From JBFMCT01 sp046565765 (lineage in GTDB: Bacteria > Actinomycetota > Acidimicrobiia > Acidimicrobiales > AC-14), in NCBI GenBank assembly GCA_046565765.1, contig JBKHXX010000048.1, forward strand, positions 1 to 64,000: DNA of 64,000 nt, read 5' to 3'. Numbering within the stretch: the first letter of the stretch is position 1; the number at the start of each line of letters is the position of its first letter. The notes under the pieces were generated by a model. That model did not search any database. It saw only the letters and a list, made by a program, of their open reading frames with translations, and had not been told where the DNA came from. Of this stretch, positions 27,293-38,232 are shown in pieces. The position numbers were made by a program, and so were the translations under genes.

Positions 27293-27948
27293 GCGGCGGA
27301 GCGGCGGGCCACCACCGTCACCAGGGGGGGCAGGACGATGGGGTCGTCACCCGGGTCGGCGCCGGTGAGGTGGGCCAGGTAGTCGCGCACCGGGCCCTCG
27401 CCGCAGCCCGCCTGGGACTCGGCCCAGGCGTCGACCACGGTGAGGCCGGCCTGCACGGCCAGGGCGGGCAGCTGGGCGCCCACGTCGGGATGGCGGGCGT
27501 CGGGCATGGAGAAGGGCCGGCCGCCGACCCGCCCGGCCGACGTGACGGGCTCCTGGGCGACGACCCAGCCGCGGGCGCGCACCGCGTCGCCCATGCGGGC
27601 CAGCACCCGCAGGGGGTCGGCCACGTGCATGAGGAGGAACCGGCAGAAGGCGAGGTCGACGGTCTCGGGAAGCAGCAGCTCCTCGGCCGCCTGGGTGATG
27701 GCCACGACCTGGCTGTGGGCGGCGGCCGCCTCGGCCACCGCGTCGCGGGCGCGGGGGTCGCTGTCGACGGCGTAGACCCGGCCGTCGCGTCCCACCACCT
27801 CGGCCAGCGCGACGGTGACGTCGCCCCCGCCGGCCCCCACGTCCACGCACCGCCAGCCCTCGCGCAGCCCGAGCCGGTCGAGGGCGGTGGACAGGGGCCG
27901 CCGGTAGACGTCGTTGCGCAGGCCGAGCTCGATCACGGGTACCAGCAC
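27289..27948 (-). CDS. Class I SAM-dependent methyltransferase
   Basis: A 219-residue protein with motif I VDVGAGGGDVTVALAEVV, the acidic ribose-binding end YAVDSDPRAR and a downstream DLAFCRFLLMHVADP (motif post-II/III region typical of UbiE-like enzymes). It transfers a methyl group from SAM to an unknown acceptor. I chose GTG 27948 because residues encoded further upstream (to 28029) are basic and atypical, and a run of seven A (T on the coding strand) and likely promoter sit there. GTG 27936 is another option. It is divergent from the small DUF5658-like gene. Confidence 0.78.
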   Translation of the reverse strand: MLVPVIELGLRNDVYRRPLSTALDRLGLREGWRCVDVGAGGGDVTVALAEVVGRDGRVYAVDSDPRARDAVAEAAAAHSQVVAITQAAEELLLPETVDLAFCRFLLMHVADPLRVLARMGDAVRARGWVVAQEPVTSAGRVGGRPFSMPDARHPDVGAQLPALAVQAGLTVVDAWAESQAGCGEGPVRDYLAHLTGADPGDDPIVLPPLVTVVARRSAA

Positions 27949-28061
27949 TCTCCGAGGGAAAAAAACCACGCAGAGTCTGGCGCAACCGGGCCGGACTCGC
28001 TCACAATGAGTCAACCGACCTATTGACACCCGATCGACCGACCACAGGAGGCTGGGCAGCG

Positions 28062-28394
28062 GTGCGAGTGGCAGAGCTCGAGATGTGGGAAGTGCCCCGA
28101 GAGCTTTGGCTCCGGTCCATGCTAGCGGTCGCCATCCTGGTGCTCAACGTCTTCGACGTGCTGACCACCCAGTCCATGCTGGCCCGCGGCGGCACGGAGA
28201 TGAACCCGCTGTCGGCCCGGCTGATCGAGAACGGCATCCTGCCCCACACCAAGATCTCGGTGGCCGCCTTCATCACCGTGGCCGCCATCGCCGCGGCCGG
28301 CCACCGCCGGGTGTCCAACCTGCTGCTGATGGTGGCCGGCTTCTACTTCGTGGTCGTGGCCGGCAACGCCATCCAGCTCCTCGTCCACGGCTGA
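28062..28394 (+). CDS. Small membrane protein, DUF5658-like
   Basis: The 110-residue protein has about three hydrophobic helices: MLAVAILVLNVFDVLTTQSML, HTKISVAAFITVAAIAAA and LLLMVAGFYFVVVAGNAI. The first helix carries LNVFDVLTTQSMLARGGTEMNPLSARL, which matches the DUF5658 pattern of N-x-x-D-x-x-x-T and E-x-N-P. Function unknown. GTG 28062 is favoured by AGGAGG about 10 bases upstream; a TTG at 28023 is less likely. Confidence 0.65.
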   Translation: MRVAELEMWEVPRELWLRSMLAVAILVLNVFDVLTTQSMLARGGTEMNPLSARLIENGILPHTKISVAAFITVAAIAAAGHRRVSNLLLMVAGFYFVVVAGNAIQLLVHG

Positions 28395-28425
28395 GGCAGC
28401 GACGCCGTCCGGGCCACGCAGGCTG

Positions 28426-29169
28426 GTGCACGCGGCTGCAGCCGGGTTCGACACCAGCGCCGGCGCCTACGAGCGGGCCCGGCCCTCGTACCCCCCGGAC
28501 GCAGTCGCCGACCTGGTCGCCGAGCTCGGCATCGGCCCAGGGCGCACCGTCGTCGACCTCGGCGCCGGCACCGGCAAGCTGACCCGCCTCCTCGTCCCGA
28601 CTGGCGCCCGCGTGGTGGCGGTCGAGCCGTCGGGAGGGATGCGGGCCGAGCTGCAGGGGGCGGTGCCGGCGGCCGAGGTCTTCGACGGCACGGCCGAGTC
28701 CATCCCGCTGGACGACGGCGCGGCCGCCGCCGCGGTGGCCGCCCAGGCCTTCCACTGGTTCGACGGCGACCGGGCCCTGGCCGAGATCGCCCGGGTGGTG
28801 GAGCCGGGCGGAACGCTGGCCCTGATCTGGAACGTCCGGGAGCGGTCGGTGGACTGGGTGGAGCGGCTGGCCGACGTGATCGAGCCCTACCGGGACGGCG
28901 TGCCGACCTACCGCAGCGGCGACTGGAAGGCCGCCTTCGACCGGACCGACCGCTTCGACCCCCTGCAGCACCGCTCCTATGGCTACGCCCACGAGACCGA
29001 CGCCTCGACCATGGTCGAGCGGGTCGCCTCCATCAGCTGGGTGGCGGCCCTCCCCACCGGCGAGCGCGAGGCCGTGCTCGACCGGGTGCAGGCCCTCTTC
29101 GACGGCATGCCGGAGCGCTTTCCCGTCCCCTACCGCAGCGACCTGTGGTGGTGCCGGGCCCGCCCCTGA
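28426..29169 (+). CDS. SAM-dependent methyltransferase (Methyltransf_11 type)
   Basis: The 247-residue protein starts with FDTSAGAYERARPSYPPDAV, a hallmark of a large actinobacterial/fungal methyltransferase family. It has motif I VDLGAGTGKLTRLL, the acidic strand-2 end VAVEPSGGM, and AAQAFHWFDGDRALAEIARVVEPGG. Acceptor unknown. Its last 25 bp overlap the start of mutY in another frame, suggesting coupled expression. GTG 28426 places the family start at residue 8. Confidence 0.85.
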   Translation: MHAAAAGFDTSAGAYERARPSYPPDAVADLVAELGIGPGRTVVDLGAGTGKLTRLLVPTGARVVAVEPSGGMRAELQGAVPAAEVFDGTAESIPLDDGAAAAAVAAQAFHWFDGDRALAEIARVVEPGGTLALIWNVRERSVDWVERLADVIEPYRDGVPTYRSGDWKAAFDRTDRFDPLQHRSYGYAHETDASTMVERVASISWVAALPTGEREAVLDRVQALFDGMPERFPVPYRSDLWWCRARP

Positions 29170-30047
29170 CCTTCGCCGGCGCCCTGCTCGGCTGGTGGGT
29201 GGCAGGCGGGCGCAGGGACCTGCCCTGGCGGCACACCCGGGACCCGTGGGCCGTGCTGGTGAGCGAGGTGATGGCCCAGCAGACCCAGGTCGCCCGGGTG
29301 GCGCCCGCGTGGCGCCGGTTCATGCTCCGCTTCCCGACCGCGACCGACTGCGCCGCCGCGCCCCTCGCCGACGTGGTCACCGCCTGGGCCGGTCTGGGCT
29401 ACAACCGCCGGGCGGTCAACCTCCACCGCAGCGCGGTGGCGGTGACCGAGCACAACGGCGGCCGCCTGCCGACGACGCTCGACGGCCTCCTTGCCCTGCC
29501 CGGTGTCGGCCCCTACACCGCCCGGGCCGTGCTCGCCTTCTCGGGCCAGGCCGACGTGGGCGTGGTGGACACCAACAGCGGGCGGGTGCTGGCCCGGGCG
29601 GTGGCCGGCCGCCCGCTGGCGCCGTCCGACGCCCAGCGGATGGCCGATTCGATGGTGCCGCCCGGCGAGGGCTGGTCCTGGAACTCGGCCGTCCTCGACC
29701 TGGGCGCGGCCTTCTGTACGAGCCGTTCGCCCCGCTGCGGGCCGTGCCCGGTGGCGTCAGCCTGCGCGTGGGCCAACGCAGGCGGGCCCGACCCGGCCCC
29801 GCCACCCGCCCGACAGTCCCGCTTCGACGGCTCCGACCGCCAGGGTCGCGGCCGGCTGGTGGCCGTTCTCCGTGCCGGCCCCGTCCCGGTTGCCGACGCA
29901 GCCCGCGCCGCGGGCTGGCCGGACGACCCCGTTCGTGCCGCCCGGGCGGTGGCCGCCCTCGTGGCCGACGGCCTGGCCCGGGTGGAGGCCGGCCGGATCG
30001 AGTTGCCGCCCGCCGGCCCGCCCGTGGCCGCACGCCGCGACAGTTAG
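29145..30047 (+). CDS. mutY: A/G-specific adenine DNA glycosylase MutY (short form)
   Basis: The 300-residue protein has the MutY catalytic Glu (about residue 41, VSEVMAQQTQV), helix-hairpin-helix LLALPGVGPYTARAVLAF, the catalytic Asp (about 142, VGVVDTNSGRV) and the 4Fe-4S cluster C-x6-C-x2-C-x5-C in CTSRSPRCGPCPVASAC. It removes adenine mispaired with 8-oxoguanine. The E. coli enzyme is about 350 residues with a MutT-like C-terminal domain. Here the last 80 residues instead look like a small winged-helix segment (GPVPVADAARAAGW), so 8-oxoG recognition by the canonical C-terminal domain is missing. The start GTG 29145 overlaps the upstream gene. Confidence 0.9.
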   Translation: MVVPGPPLTFAGALLGWWVAGGRRDLPWRHTRDPWAVLVSEVMAQQTQVARVAPAWRRFMLRFPTATDCAAAPLADVVTAWAGLGYNRRAVNLHRSAVAVTEHNGGRLPTTLDGLLALPGVGPYTARAVLAFSGQADVGVVDTNSGRVLARAVAGRPLAPSDAQRMADSMVPPGEGWSWNSAVLDLGAAFCTSRSPRCGPCPVASACAWANAGGPDPAPPPARQSRFDGSDRQGRGRLVAVLRAGPVPVADAARAAGWPDDPVRAARAVAALVADGLARVEAGRIELPPAGPPVAARRDS

Positions 30048-30050
30048 CGT
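30045..30050 (+). promoter_or_regulatory. -10 element of the flavin reductase gene
   Basis: TAGCGT overlaps the mutY stop codon and lies 7 bases before the GTG at 30058. Confidence 0.4.
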
Positions 30051-30057
30051 CGGCGTC

Positions 30058-30582
30058 GTGACCGGCGCCGTCGAGGACCCGCTCGGGCCGGAGGCGACCG
30101 CCGCCGACACCTTCGACGAGGCCCGGTTCCGGTCCGTGCTGGGGCACTTCGCCACCGGCGTGACGATCGTGGCCGGCGTGGACGGCGACGAGCCCGTGGG
30201 GCTGTCGGTCAACTCGTTCACGTCGGTGTCCCTCGACCCGCCCCTGGTGGCCTTCTGCGCGGCCAAGTCGTCGTCCACGTGGCCCCGGCTGCGGTCGGTG
30301 GGCGCGTTCACGGTCAACGTGCTGGCCGAGCACCAGGAGCACCTCAGCCGGCTGTTCGCCACCCGGAACGTGGAGAAGTTTCGCGGCCTCCGGTGGTGGG
30401 CGGCCCCGTCCGGCGCCCCGGTGATCGACGAGGTGCTGGCCTGGATCGACTGCACGCTGGACGCCGAGCACGACGCCGGTGACCATGTGATCGTCGTGGG
30501 GCGGGTGCACGACCTCGACGTGGCGGTCCAGGGCGGCCCGCTGATCTTCTACCGAGGGGGCTATGGGCGCTTCGAGCCTTGA
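30058..30582 (+). CDS. Flavin reductase-like FMN-binding protein
   Basis: The 174-residue protein matches the flavin-reductase-like split-barrel family: FRSVLGHFATGVTIVAG, GLSVNSFTSVSLDPPLVAFC and a C-terminal GDHVIVVGRVHDLDV with GPLIFYRGGYGRF. Such proteins reduce free FMN/FAD with NAD(P)H to feed two-component monooxygenases. No monooxygenase partner is adjacent. The end overlaps the RmlC-like gene by 20 bp. Confidence 0.88.
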   Translation: MTGAVEDPLGPEATAADTFDEARFRSVLGHFATGVTIVAGVDGDEPVGLSVNSFTSVSLDPPLVAFCAAKSSSTWPRLRSVGAFTVNVLAEHQEHLSRLFATRNVEKFRGLRWWAAPSGAPVIDEVLAWIDCTLDAEHDAGDHVIVVGRVHDLDVAVQGGPLIFYRGGYGRFEP

Positions 30583-31132
30583 GGTCGAGCAGTGCGAGGC
30601 CATCGCGGGGGTGGTGATCGTCCGCCCCGTCAGCCACGGCGACCAGCGGGGGCGGTTCACCGAGACCTACCGCCGGTCGTGGTTCCCCGAGGGCGCCGAG
30701 ATGGTGCAGGGCAACCGGTCCGACAAGCAGGCCGGGAGCCTGGTCGGGCTCCATTACCACCTCCACCAGGCCGACTACTGGTACGTCACCCGGGGGGTGG
30801 CCCGGGTCGTCCTCCACGACCTCCGCCGGGGCTCGCCCACCGAGGGCAGCACGTTCTCGTTCGACATGGGGGACGGCCACGACTGCGGCGTCTACATCCC
30901 GCCGGGCGTGGGCCACGGCTTCGCCGCCCTCACCGACCTGACGGTGACCTACCTGGTCGACCACTACTACGACCCCGACGACGAGCTGGGCGTGGCGTGG
31001 GACGACCCCGAGGTGGGCGCCGACTGGGGCGTGGCCGACCCCGTGCTCTCGGCACGCGACCGCACCAACCCCCGCCGGGTCGACCTCCCCGCCGACCGGC
31101 GCCCCGCCTACCCGGCGGAGGCGACCACGTAG
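30563..31132 (+). CDS. RmlC-like dTDP-4-dehydrorhamnose 3,5-epimerase family protein
   Basis: The 189-residue cupin has the RmlC pattern: GRFTETYRRSWFP, the active-site segment SLVGLHYHLHQADYWYVTRG and IPPGVGHGFAALTDLTVTYLVDHYYDPDDE with the tyrosine/acid pair of the family. It would epimerise a 4-keto sugar nucleotide, most often in dTDP-rhamnose synthesis. The lysine and RGLHYQ context of canonical RmlC is altered, so the natural substrate may differ. Other rml genes are not adjacent. It starts inside the flavin reductase gene. Confidence 0.8.
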   Translation: MGASSLEVEQCEAIAGVVIVRPVSHGDQRGRFTETYRRSWFPEGAEMVQGNRSDKQAGSLVGLHYHLHQADYWYVTRGVARVVLHDLRRGSPTEGSTFSFDMGDGHDCGVYIPPGVGHGFAALTDLTVTYLVDHYYDPDDELGVAWDDPEVGADWGVADPVLSARDRTNPRRVDLPADRRPAYPAEATT

Positions 31133-31497
31133 CGGTCGACGGCCTCCGGCCCGACGAGGCGGGTGCGCACGTGGCCCCGGTGGTCGGCCAGCAGGGCGGT
31201 GGGGGCCCGCCGCACGCCCTGGGCCCCGGCCAGCTCCCGCTCCTCGGTGGCGTCGACCTTGACGATGCGGGCGCCGGGGTCGTGGGCACGGAGGCGCTCC
31301 TCGACCGGTCCGCAGGTGGCGCACCACGGCGTGGTGAACAGCACCCACGTGCGGGGCGAGCCGCCGACGATCCGTTCCGGCAGCGGTGGCCCTCCGGCCG
31401 GCTGGTGCTCCAGCCGCCGCTGCCGCCGGCGGTAGAGCGCGGGGGCGACGGCGAAGGCGGCCAGCAGGGCGGCCACGACGAGGAGGCGGGCGGTCAC
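31108..31497 (-). CDS. Membrane-anchored thioredoxin-like protein
   Basis: From GTG 31497 (GTGAGGG ribosome site 9 bases upstream), the 129-residue protein has one N-terminal helix (LLVVAALLAAFAVAPALY), then a thioredoxin domain with TWVLFTTPWCATCGPVEERL (active site CATC) and RRAPTALL with the cis-proline. It reduces or exchanges disulfides at the membrane. It follows the DUF4395 gene by 10 bp, the pairing known from actinobacterial thioredoxin/DUF4395/sulfurtransferase clusters; the sulfurtransferase is absent here. Confidence 0.85.
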   Translation of the reverse strand: MTARLLVVAALLAAFAVAPALYRRRQRRLEHQPAGGPPLPERIVGGSPRTWVLFTTPWCATCGPVEERLRAHDPGARIVKVDATEERELAGAQGVRRAPTALLADHRGHVRTRLVGPEAVDRYVVASAG

Positions 31498-31507
31498 GGG
31501 AACGCCC

Positions 31508-31948
31508 TCACCCGGCCAGCTGCACGCCGCGCCGGCGGGCCGAGAAGAGCCAGATCTCACACCCCACGCACAGCCCGGTGGTGGCCGACAGCCCGGCCAG
31601 GGCGGCCACGACGAGGGCCAGGCCCCATCCCAGCCCGGGGGCGTCGGCCGCGAAGGCGACCGCGGCGAGGGTGAGCACCGCCACGCCCAGGGAGGCCGCG
31701 AAGCGGGGCGGGCGGGGGTCCTCGAGCACGGCCGGGGGCGCCAGGCGGGGCCGGATGACCTCGGCGTAGAGCCGCAGGAACGGCCCCCACCTGCTGCCGC
31801 CCACCGCCCCCAGCAGCAGCACGACGGCGAACAGGGGCACCACCGGCCGCCAGTCGAACACGAACCCCGCCAGCAGCGACACCGCCAGCACGCCCTGGTT
31901 GAACCGCGGGCCACGCGGGTCGATCGGCTTCGGCGGCGGCACGGCCAT
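31508..31948 (-). CDS. DUF4395 membrane protein
   Basis: The 146-residue protein has DPRGPRFNQGVLAVSLLAG at the front and DPRPPRFAASLGVAVLTLAAVAF in the middle. It ends with TTGLCVGCEIW, whose C-x-G-C motif is the DUF4395 signature. There are four predicted membrane helices. The cysteine pair may exchange electrons with the thioredoxin encoded next door, by analogy with DsbD/VKOR-like relay proteins (inference). The -10 box TAGAAT lies 6 bases before the ATG, so the mRNA is probably leaderless. Confidence 0.85.
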   Translation of the reverse strand: MAVPPPKPIDPRGPRFNQGVLAVSLLAGFVFDWRPVVPLFAVVLLLGAVGGSRWGPFLRLYAEVIRPRLAPPAVLEDPRPPRFAASLGVAVLTLAAVAFAADAPGLGWGLALVVAALAGLSATTGLCVGCEIWLFSARRRGVQLAG

Positions 31949-31954
31949 AGCGGA

Positions 31955-31960
31955 ATTCTA
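31955..31960 (-). promoter_or_regulatory. -10 element of the DUF4395 gene
   Basis: TAGAAT on the minus strand, 6 bases before the ATG at 31948. It forms a divergent leaderless pair with the box at 31980. Confidence 0.5.
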
Positions 31961-31979
31961 AACCCGACCCAAGGGGTCG

Positions 31980-31985
31980 TAAATT
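31980..31985 (+). promoter_or_regulatory. -10 element of the 78-residue Rossmann protein gene
   Basis: TAAATT, 6 bases before the ATG at 31992. Confidence 0.5.
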
Positions 31986-31991
31986 CCTGGG

Positions 31992-32228
31992 ATGCTCGAC
32001 GGCAAGGTCGTGATCGTCCCCCTGGGTGTGGACGGCCTCGCCCTCGCCCGCCGGCTGGCGGAGGGCGGGGCGACGGTCCTCGTGGTCGCGGGGGAGGCCG
32101 AGGCGGAGGAGGCGGGCCGGCTGGCCGCCGAGATCCAGGGCGCGGGCCGGGCGGCCGTGTTCCTGACCCGGCCGGGCGACGACGTGGACCCGCTCGTGGA
32201 GTACGTGGAGGAGCTGTTCAGGGCTTGA
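31992..32228 (+). CDS. Stand-alone Rossmann half-domain (SDR N-terminus-like), 78 residues
   Basis: The protein reads LDGKVVIVPLGVDGLALARRLAEGGATVLVVAG followed by an acidic helix. It looks like the first three strands of a short-chain dehydrogenase with the TGxxxGxG loop altered to PLGVDGLA, and stops where an SDR would continue. The frame is clean and has its own promoter box. It may be a remnant that is still expressed or a small nucleotide-binding protein. The tail overlaps rsgA by 11 bp. Confidence 0.6.
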   Translation: MLDGKVVIVPLGVDGLALARRLAEGGATVLVVAGEAEAEEAGRLAAEIQGAGRAAVFLTRPGDDVDPLVEYVEELFRA

Positions 32229-33204
32229 AGTCCCGGCGGTAGGTCTTGCCGAGGACCTTGGCCCGGCGCTTCTGCTCGGCCCGGTCGACCGGCTGGGACA
32301 GGTGGCGCCAGTTGCGCAGGCGGGCGGCGTCGACCCGTCCCACCACCGCGCACCCCGGCTCGGCCCCGTGGCGGCAGTTCCGGAAGCGGCAGCCGGCGGC
32401 CAGCTCGTCGACGTCGGCGAAGGCGGCGGCCACGCCGTCGGTCACGTCCCACACGTCGAGGCCGCGCAGCCCGGGCGTGTCGATGAGCACCCCGCCGCCG
32501 GGCAAGGTGACCAGCTCCCGGGTGACGGTGGTATGGCGGCCCTTGCCGTCGACGTCCCGCACCTCCCCGGTGGAGAGGCGGTCGGGGTCGCCCAGCAACA
32601 GGTTGGCGAGGGTGGACTTGCCGGCACCCGACGGGCCCACCAGCACGGCCGTGCGGTGGCCGTCGAGGCAGCCGCGCAGCCGGTCGACCCCCTCGCCGGT
32701 CAGGCCGTTCACCACGGCCACGTCCACGCCGAGGGCCACCCGCCCCACGGCCGAGACCGAGGCCGCCACGTCGGGCGACCGGTCCGGCTTGGTGAGCACG
32801 ACGGCGGGCACCGCCCCGCTCTCCCACGCCACGGCCAGCATGCGCTCGAGGCGGCGGAGGTTGGCCTCGGGGTCGAGGGCGGCGACCACGAAGACCACGT
32901 CGACGTTGGCCGCCAGCACCTGGGGCGCGGGCCGTCCCGGGTCCCGGCGGACCAGCGACGAGGCCCGGGGGAGGACGGCGGTCACCCGTTCAGCGGGGCC
33001 GGCGAGGGCGACCCAGTCGCCGGCCGCGGGCAGCTCGCGGGCGGTGGCCACCACGTCGCCGCAGGCGGTGGCCACCGTGACCCGGTCGCGGTCGACGCGG
33101 ACGACCCGGCCGGGCGTCAGGCCCGCGTCGGAATAGGGGGCGAAGAGGGCGCTCCAGCGCTCGTTCCAGCCGAGGCGCGGGAGGACTTCTGTGGAAGGGA
33201 ACAA
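32218..33204 (-). CDS. rsgA: Ribosome small-subunit GTPase RsgA
   Basis: The 328-residue protein shows the circularly permuted GTPase order typical of RsgA: N-terminal OB domain, LTKPD (G4), VVNGLTGEG, then GPSGAGKST (G1), and IDTPGLRGLDVW (G3). The C-terminal zinc domain has CRFRNCRHGAEPGC. The end RRAKVLGKTYRRDF is also family-like. It helps mature the 30S subunit. The start appears to be TTG at 33204 with AGGAGG 8 bases upstream. Confidence 0.93.
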   Translation of the reverse strand: MFPSTEVLPRLGWNERWSALFAPYSDAGLTPGRVVRVDRDRVTVATACGDVVATARELPAAGDWVALAGPAERVTAVLPRASSLVRRDPGRPAPQVLAANVDVVFVVAALDPEANLRRLERMLAVAWESGAVPAVVLTKPDRSPDVAASVSAVGRVALGVDVAVVNGLTGEGVDRLRGCLDGHRTAVLVGPSGAGKSTLANLLLGDPDRLSTGEVRDVDGKGRHTTVTRELVTLPGGGVLIDTPGLRGLDVWDVTDGVAAAFADVDELAAGCRFRNCRHGAEPGCAVVGRVDAARLRNWRHLSQPVDRAEQKRRAKVLGKTYRRDFKP

Positions 33205-33247
33205 CGGAGGAGCCTCCTGGGCTATCCAGGCGCCCCCCGGGAAAGGG

Positions 33248-33325
33248 TCAGGAGGGGCGCCGAAGGGACGGGACGTCTGGGCGGGAGCGCGCCTCGGCGC
33301 TCCGCATCCGCACCCCGGCCTTCAT
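33248..33325 (-). CDS. Possible 25-residue leader peptide upstream of rsgA
   Basis: An ATG at 33325 has a purine-rich site (AGGAAGAGG) close upstream and opens a 25-codon frame rich in Arg and Ser, ending 43 bp before the rsgA start on the same strand. I recognise no family; it may be a leader peptide or chance. Confidence 0.25.
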   Translation of the reverse strand: MKAGVRMRSAEARSRPDVPSLRRPS

Positions 33326-33389
33326 AGGACCTCTTCCTCCCTGTCGCAGGACCGGACTTCCGCCCGCAGGGTAGCGCCGCCGGCCCGCG

Positions 33390-33395
33390 TACGCT
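33390..33395 (+). promoter_or_regulatory. -10 element of the class I amidotransferase gene
   Basis: TACGCT, 8 bases before the ATG at 33404. Confidence 0.4.
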
Positions 33396-34131
33396 TCCGG
33401 ATAATGCGCCCGGTGATCGGCATCTCCGCCTACCCGCGGGTCGTCGAGACCGCTTTGGGCCCGACCCTGCTCCACACCGCCTCGCGCCACTACGTGGAGT
33501 GCGTGGTGAGGGCCGGCGGCCTGCCCGTAATCCTGCCGATCGTCGACCCGGCCGAGGTCCCCCACGCGCTGAGGGTGGTGCACGGCCTGCTGGTCACGGG
33601 CGGGGGAGACGTGCAGCCCAGCCGCTACGGCGCCCAGCCCGTCTCCGAGACCCGCGCCGTCGACCCCCTGCGGGACGCCTTCGACTTCCGGCTGCTGGAG
33701 GCGGCGATCGACGCCGACTTCCCCGTCCTGGCCACCTGTCGCGGCATGCAGGTGATGAACGTGGCCCTGGGCGGGTCGCTCGTGCCCCACGTGCCCACCG
33801 CCACCGGGCACGACCACGACCGGGTCGACCGCTGGCACGAGGGCATCCACCGGGTGAAGGTGGAGCCCGACAGCCACCTCGCCGAAGCCCTGGGCAGCAC
33901 CGAGGTGCTGGTCAACTCCCTGCACCACCAGGCCGTGCTCGAGCCCGCCCCCGGCACCCGGGCGGTGGCCTGGGCGGAGGACGACACCGTCGAGGCCATC
34001 GAGATCCCCGGTAGCCCCCACGTGGTCGCCGTCCAGTGGCACCCCGAGCTGCTGGAGGACCTCCCCGAGCAGCAGGGCCTGTTCCGCCAGCTGGTGGACC
34101 ACGCCTGCGAGGTGGCCAAGCTGCGGGGCGA

Positions 34132-35552
<1,421 letters not shown>

Positions 35553-35556
<4 letters not shown>

Positions 35557-36746
35557 AGCAGCGAGGCCAGCCGCCGCCGCTCCCCGACCGCCACCTCCGG
35601 GTAAGCGGGCACGAAGACGATGCCCGCCATCATGCGGCGGGCGGTGGGCGGGGCGGGCTCGACCGCCGCGATCTGGCTGGTGCCCCGGGCCGCGTCGAAG
35701 CCGGCGGCCCACAGGCGGTCGACGAGCGCGTCGGGGTCGGCCACCACCACCGGGAACAGCCAGTGGGTGCTCCCGACCGCCCACCCGGGCCGCTCCAGGC
35801 CGGCCGCCGCGGCTGCGGCAGCCAGCTCGTCGCCCGCCTCGGCCCGCCGCCGCAGCCGCTCGGCCGGGAACCGGGCCAGCCGCCGCCCCAGCGTCGCCAC
35901 CAGCCCGCCGGAGGGCCGCCGCTCCAGCCACGCCCGGAAGCCGTCGTCGTCGGCCGGCGGGGTCGAGCGCACCAGCGGCCCGGGGTCCCCGAGCAGCCGC
36001 ACGGCGAGCCCGTACGCGACCGGCCGGCTCAGGGCCAGCGCGAGCAGGGCCCGCGCCGCCCGGCCCGCGTAGGCCGAGCGCGTCTGCAACGGCCACTGGG
36101 CGTGCCGTTTGGCCATCCCCGCCGCCAGGTCCGGGTCCCGGACCACCGCCAGCGCGCCGCCGAAGGCGGTGGCGGTCTTGAGAAACCCGAAGCTGAACAG
36201 CGACACGTCGGCCCGGGGGTCGCCCCGGTCCTCGGCCGACGACAGCGACTGGGCGCAGTCCTCGATCAACACCAGGCCATGGCGGCGGGCGGCGGCGAGG
36301 GCGGCGTCGAGCTCGACCCAGGCTCCGAACAGGTGGGCCACGACCAGGGCCCGGGCGCGGGGGGCCGCCGCCAGCGCCGCCTCCAGGGCCCGCTCGTCCG
36401 GTGCCAGGGTGTCGAAGTCGACGTCCACCGGGATCGGCCGGAGCCCGTGCAGCTCGACGATCCGCACCATGTCCGGGTGGGTCACCGCCGACATCAGCAC
36501 CTCGTCGCCCGGCGCCCATCCGGCCGTCTCCAGCAGGAGATGGAAGGCGGAGCGGACCGACAGGTACACGTCGGGATCAGCGGCGGGCGCCCGTAGGCTG
36601 GACAGCAGGGCCCAGACGGCGTCGCCCCAGGAGGCGTCGATGCGGTGGCGGGGATGCAGACGGAGCCTCACCGGCGGCCAGTCTCCCGCCCCGGACGGCC
36701 CGGCGACAGGGGGGCTTTCCCCTATCGCCAGGATGATCTGCCCCAA
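35553..36746 (-). CDS. DegT/DnrJ/EryC1-like PLP aminotransferase family protein
   Basis: A protein of up to 397 residues with the fold-type I sugar aminotransferase pattern: AFHLLLETAGWAPGDEVLMSAVTHPDMVRIVELHGLRPIPVDVD, LIEDCAQSLSS and the PLP-lysine region DVSLFSFGFLKTATAFGGALAV. These enzymes aminate keto-sugar nucleotides. The first 20 residues from ATG 36746 are unlike the family. The GTG at about 36672, after a GGGAGA site, may be the true start. Coupled to glpD. Confidence 0.78.
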
Positions 36747-36755
36747 GGGGTTTGT

Positions 36756-36780
36756 TACTATCTACGTAGGAGAAATTCTC
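36756..36780 (+). promoter_or_regulatory. sufB promoter with two adjacent palindromes
   Basis: A -10-like TACTAT (36756-36761) is followed by perfect palindromes CTACGTAG (36762-36769) and GAGAAATTCTC (36770-36780), placed where transcription would start. This is a good candidate operator for an iron-sulfur or redox regulator. The locus is also much more AT-rich than its surroundings. Confidence 0.55.
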
Positions 36781-36828
36781 AGGTTGAACGCGCCGCCGCC
36801 CGTCGCCGACGAGGAGCACTGATGCCCG

Positions 36829-38206
<1,378 letters not shown>

Positions 38207-38232
<26 letters not shown>

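Noticed and set aside
28023..28061. TTG start at 28023 for the DUF5658-like protein
   Set aside because: It would add an unusual N-terminus, while the GTG at 28062 has AGGAGG upstream.
33282..33303. GC hairpin before the amidotransferase gene as a riboswitch
   Set aside because: Only a simple 7-bp stem (GGAGCGC/GCGCTCC) within the short leader frame is visible, with no further structure.
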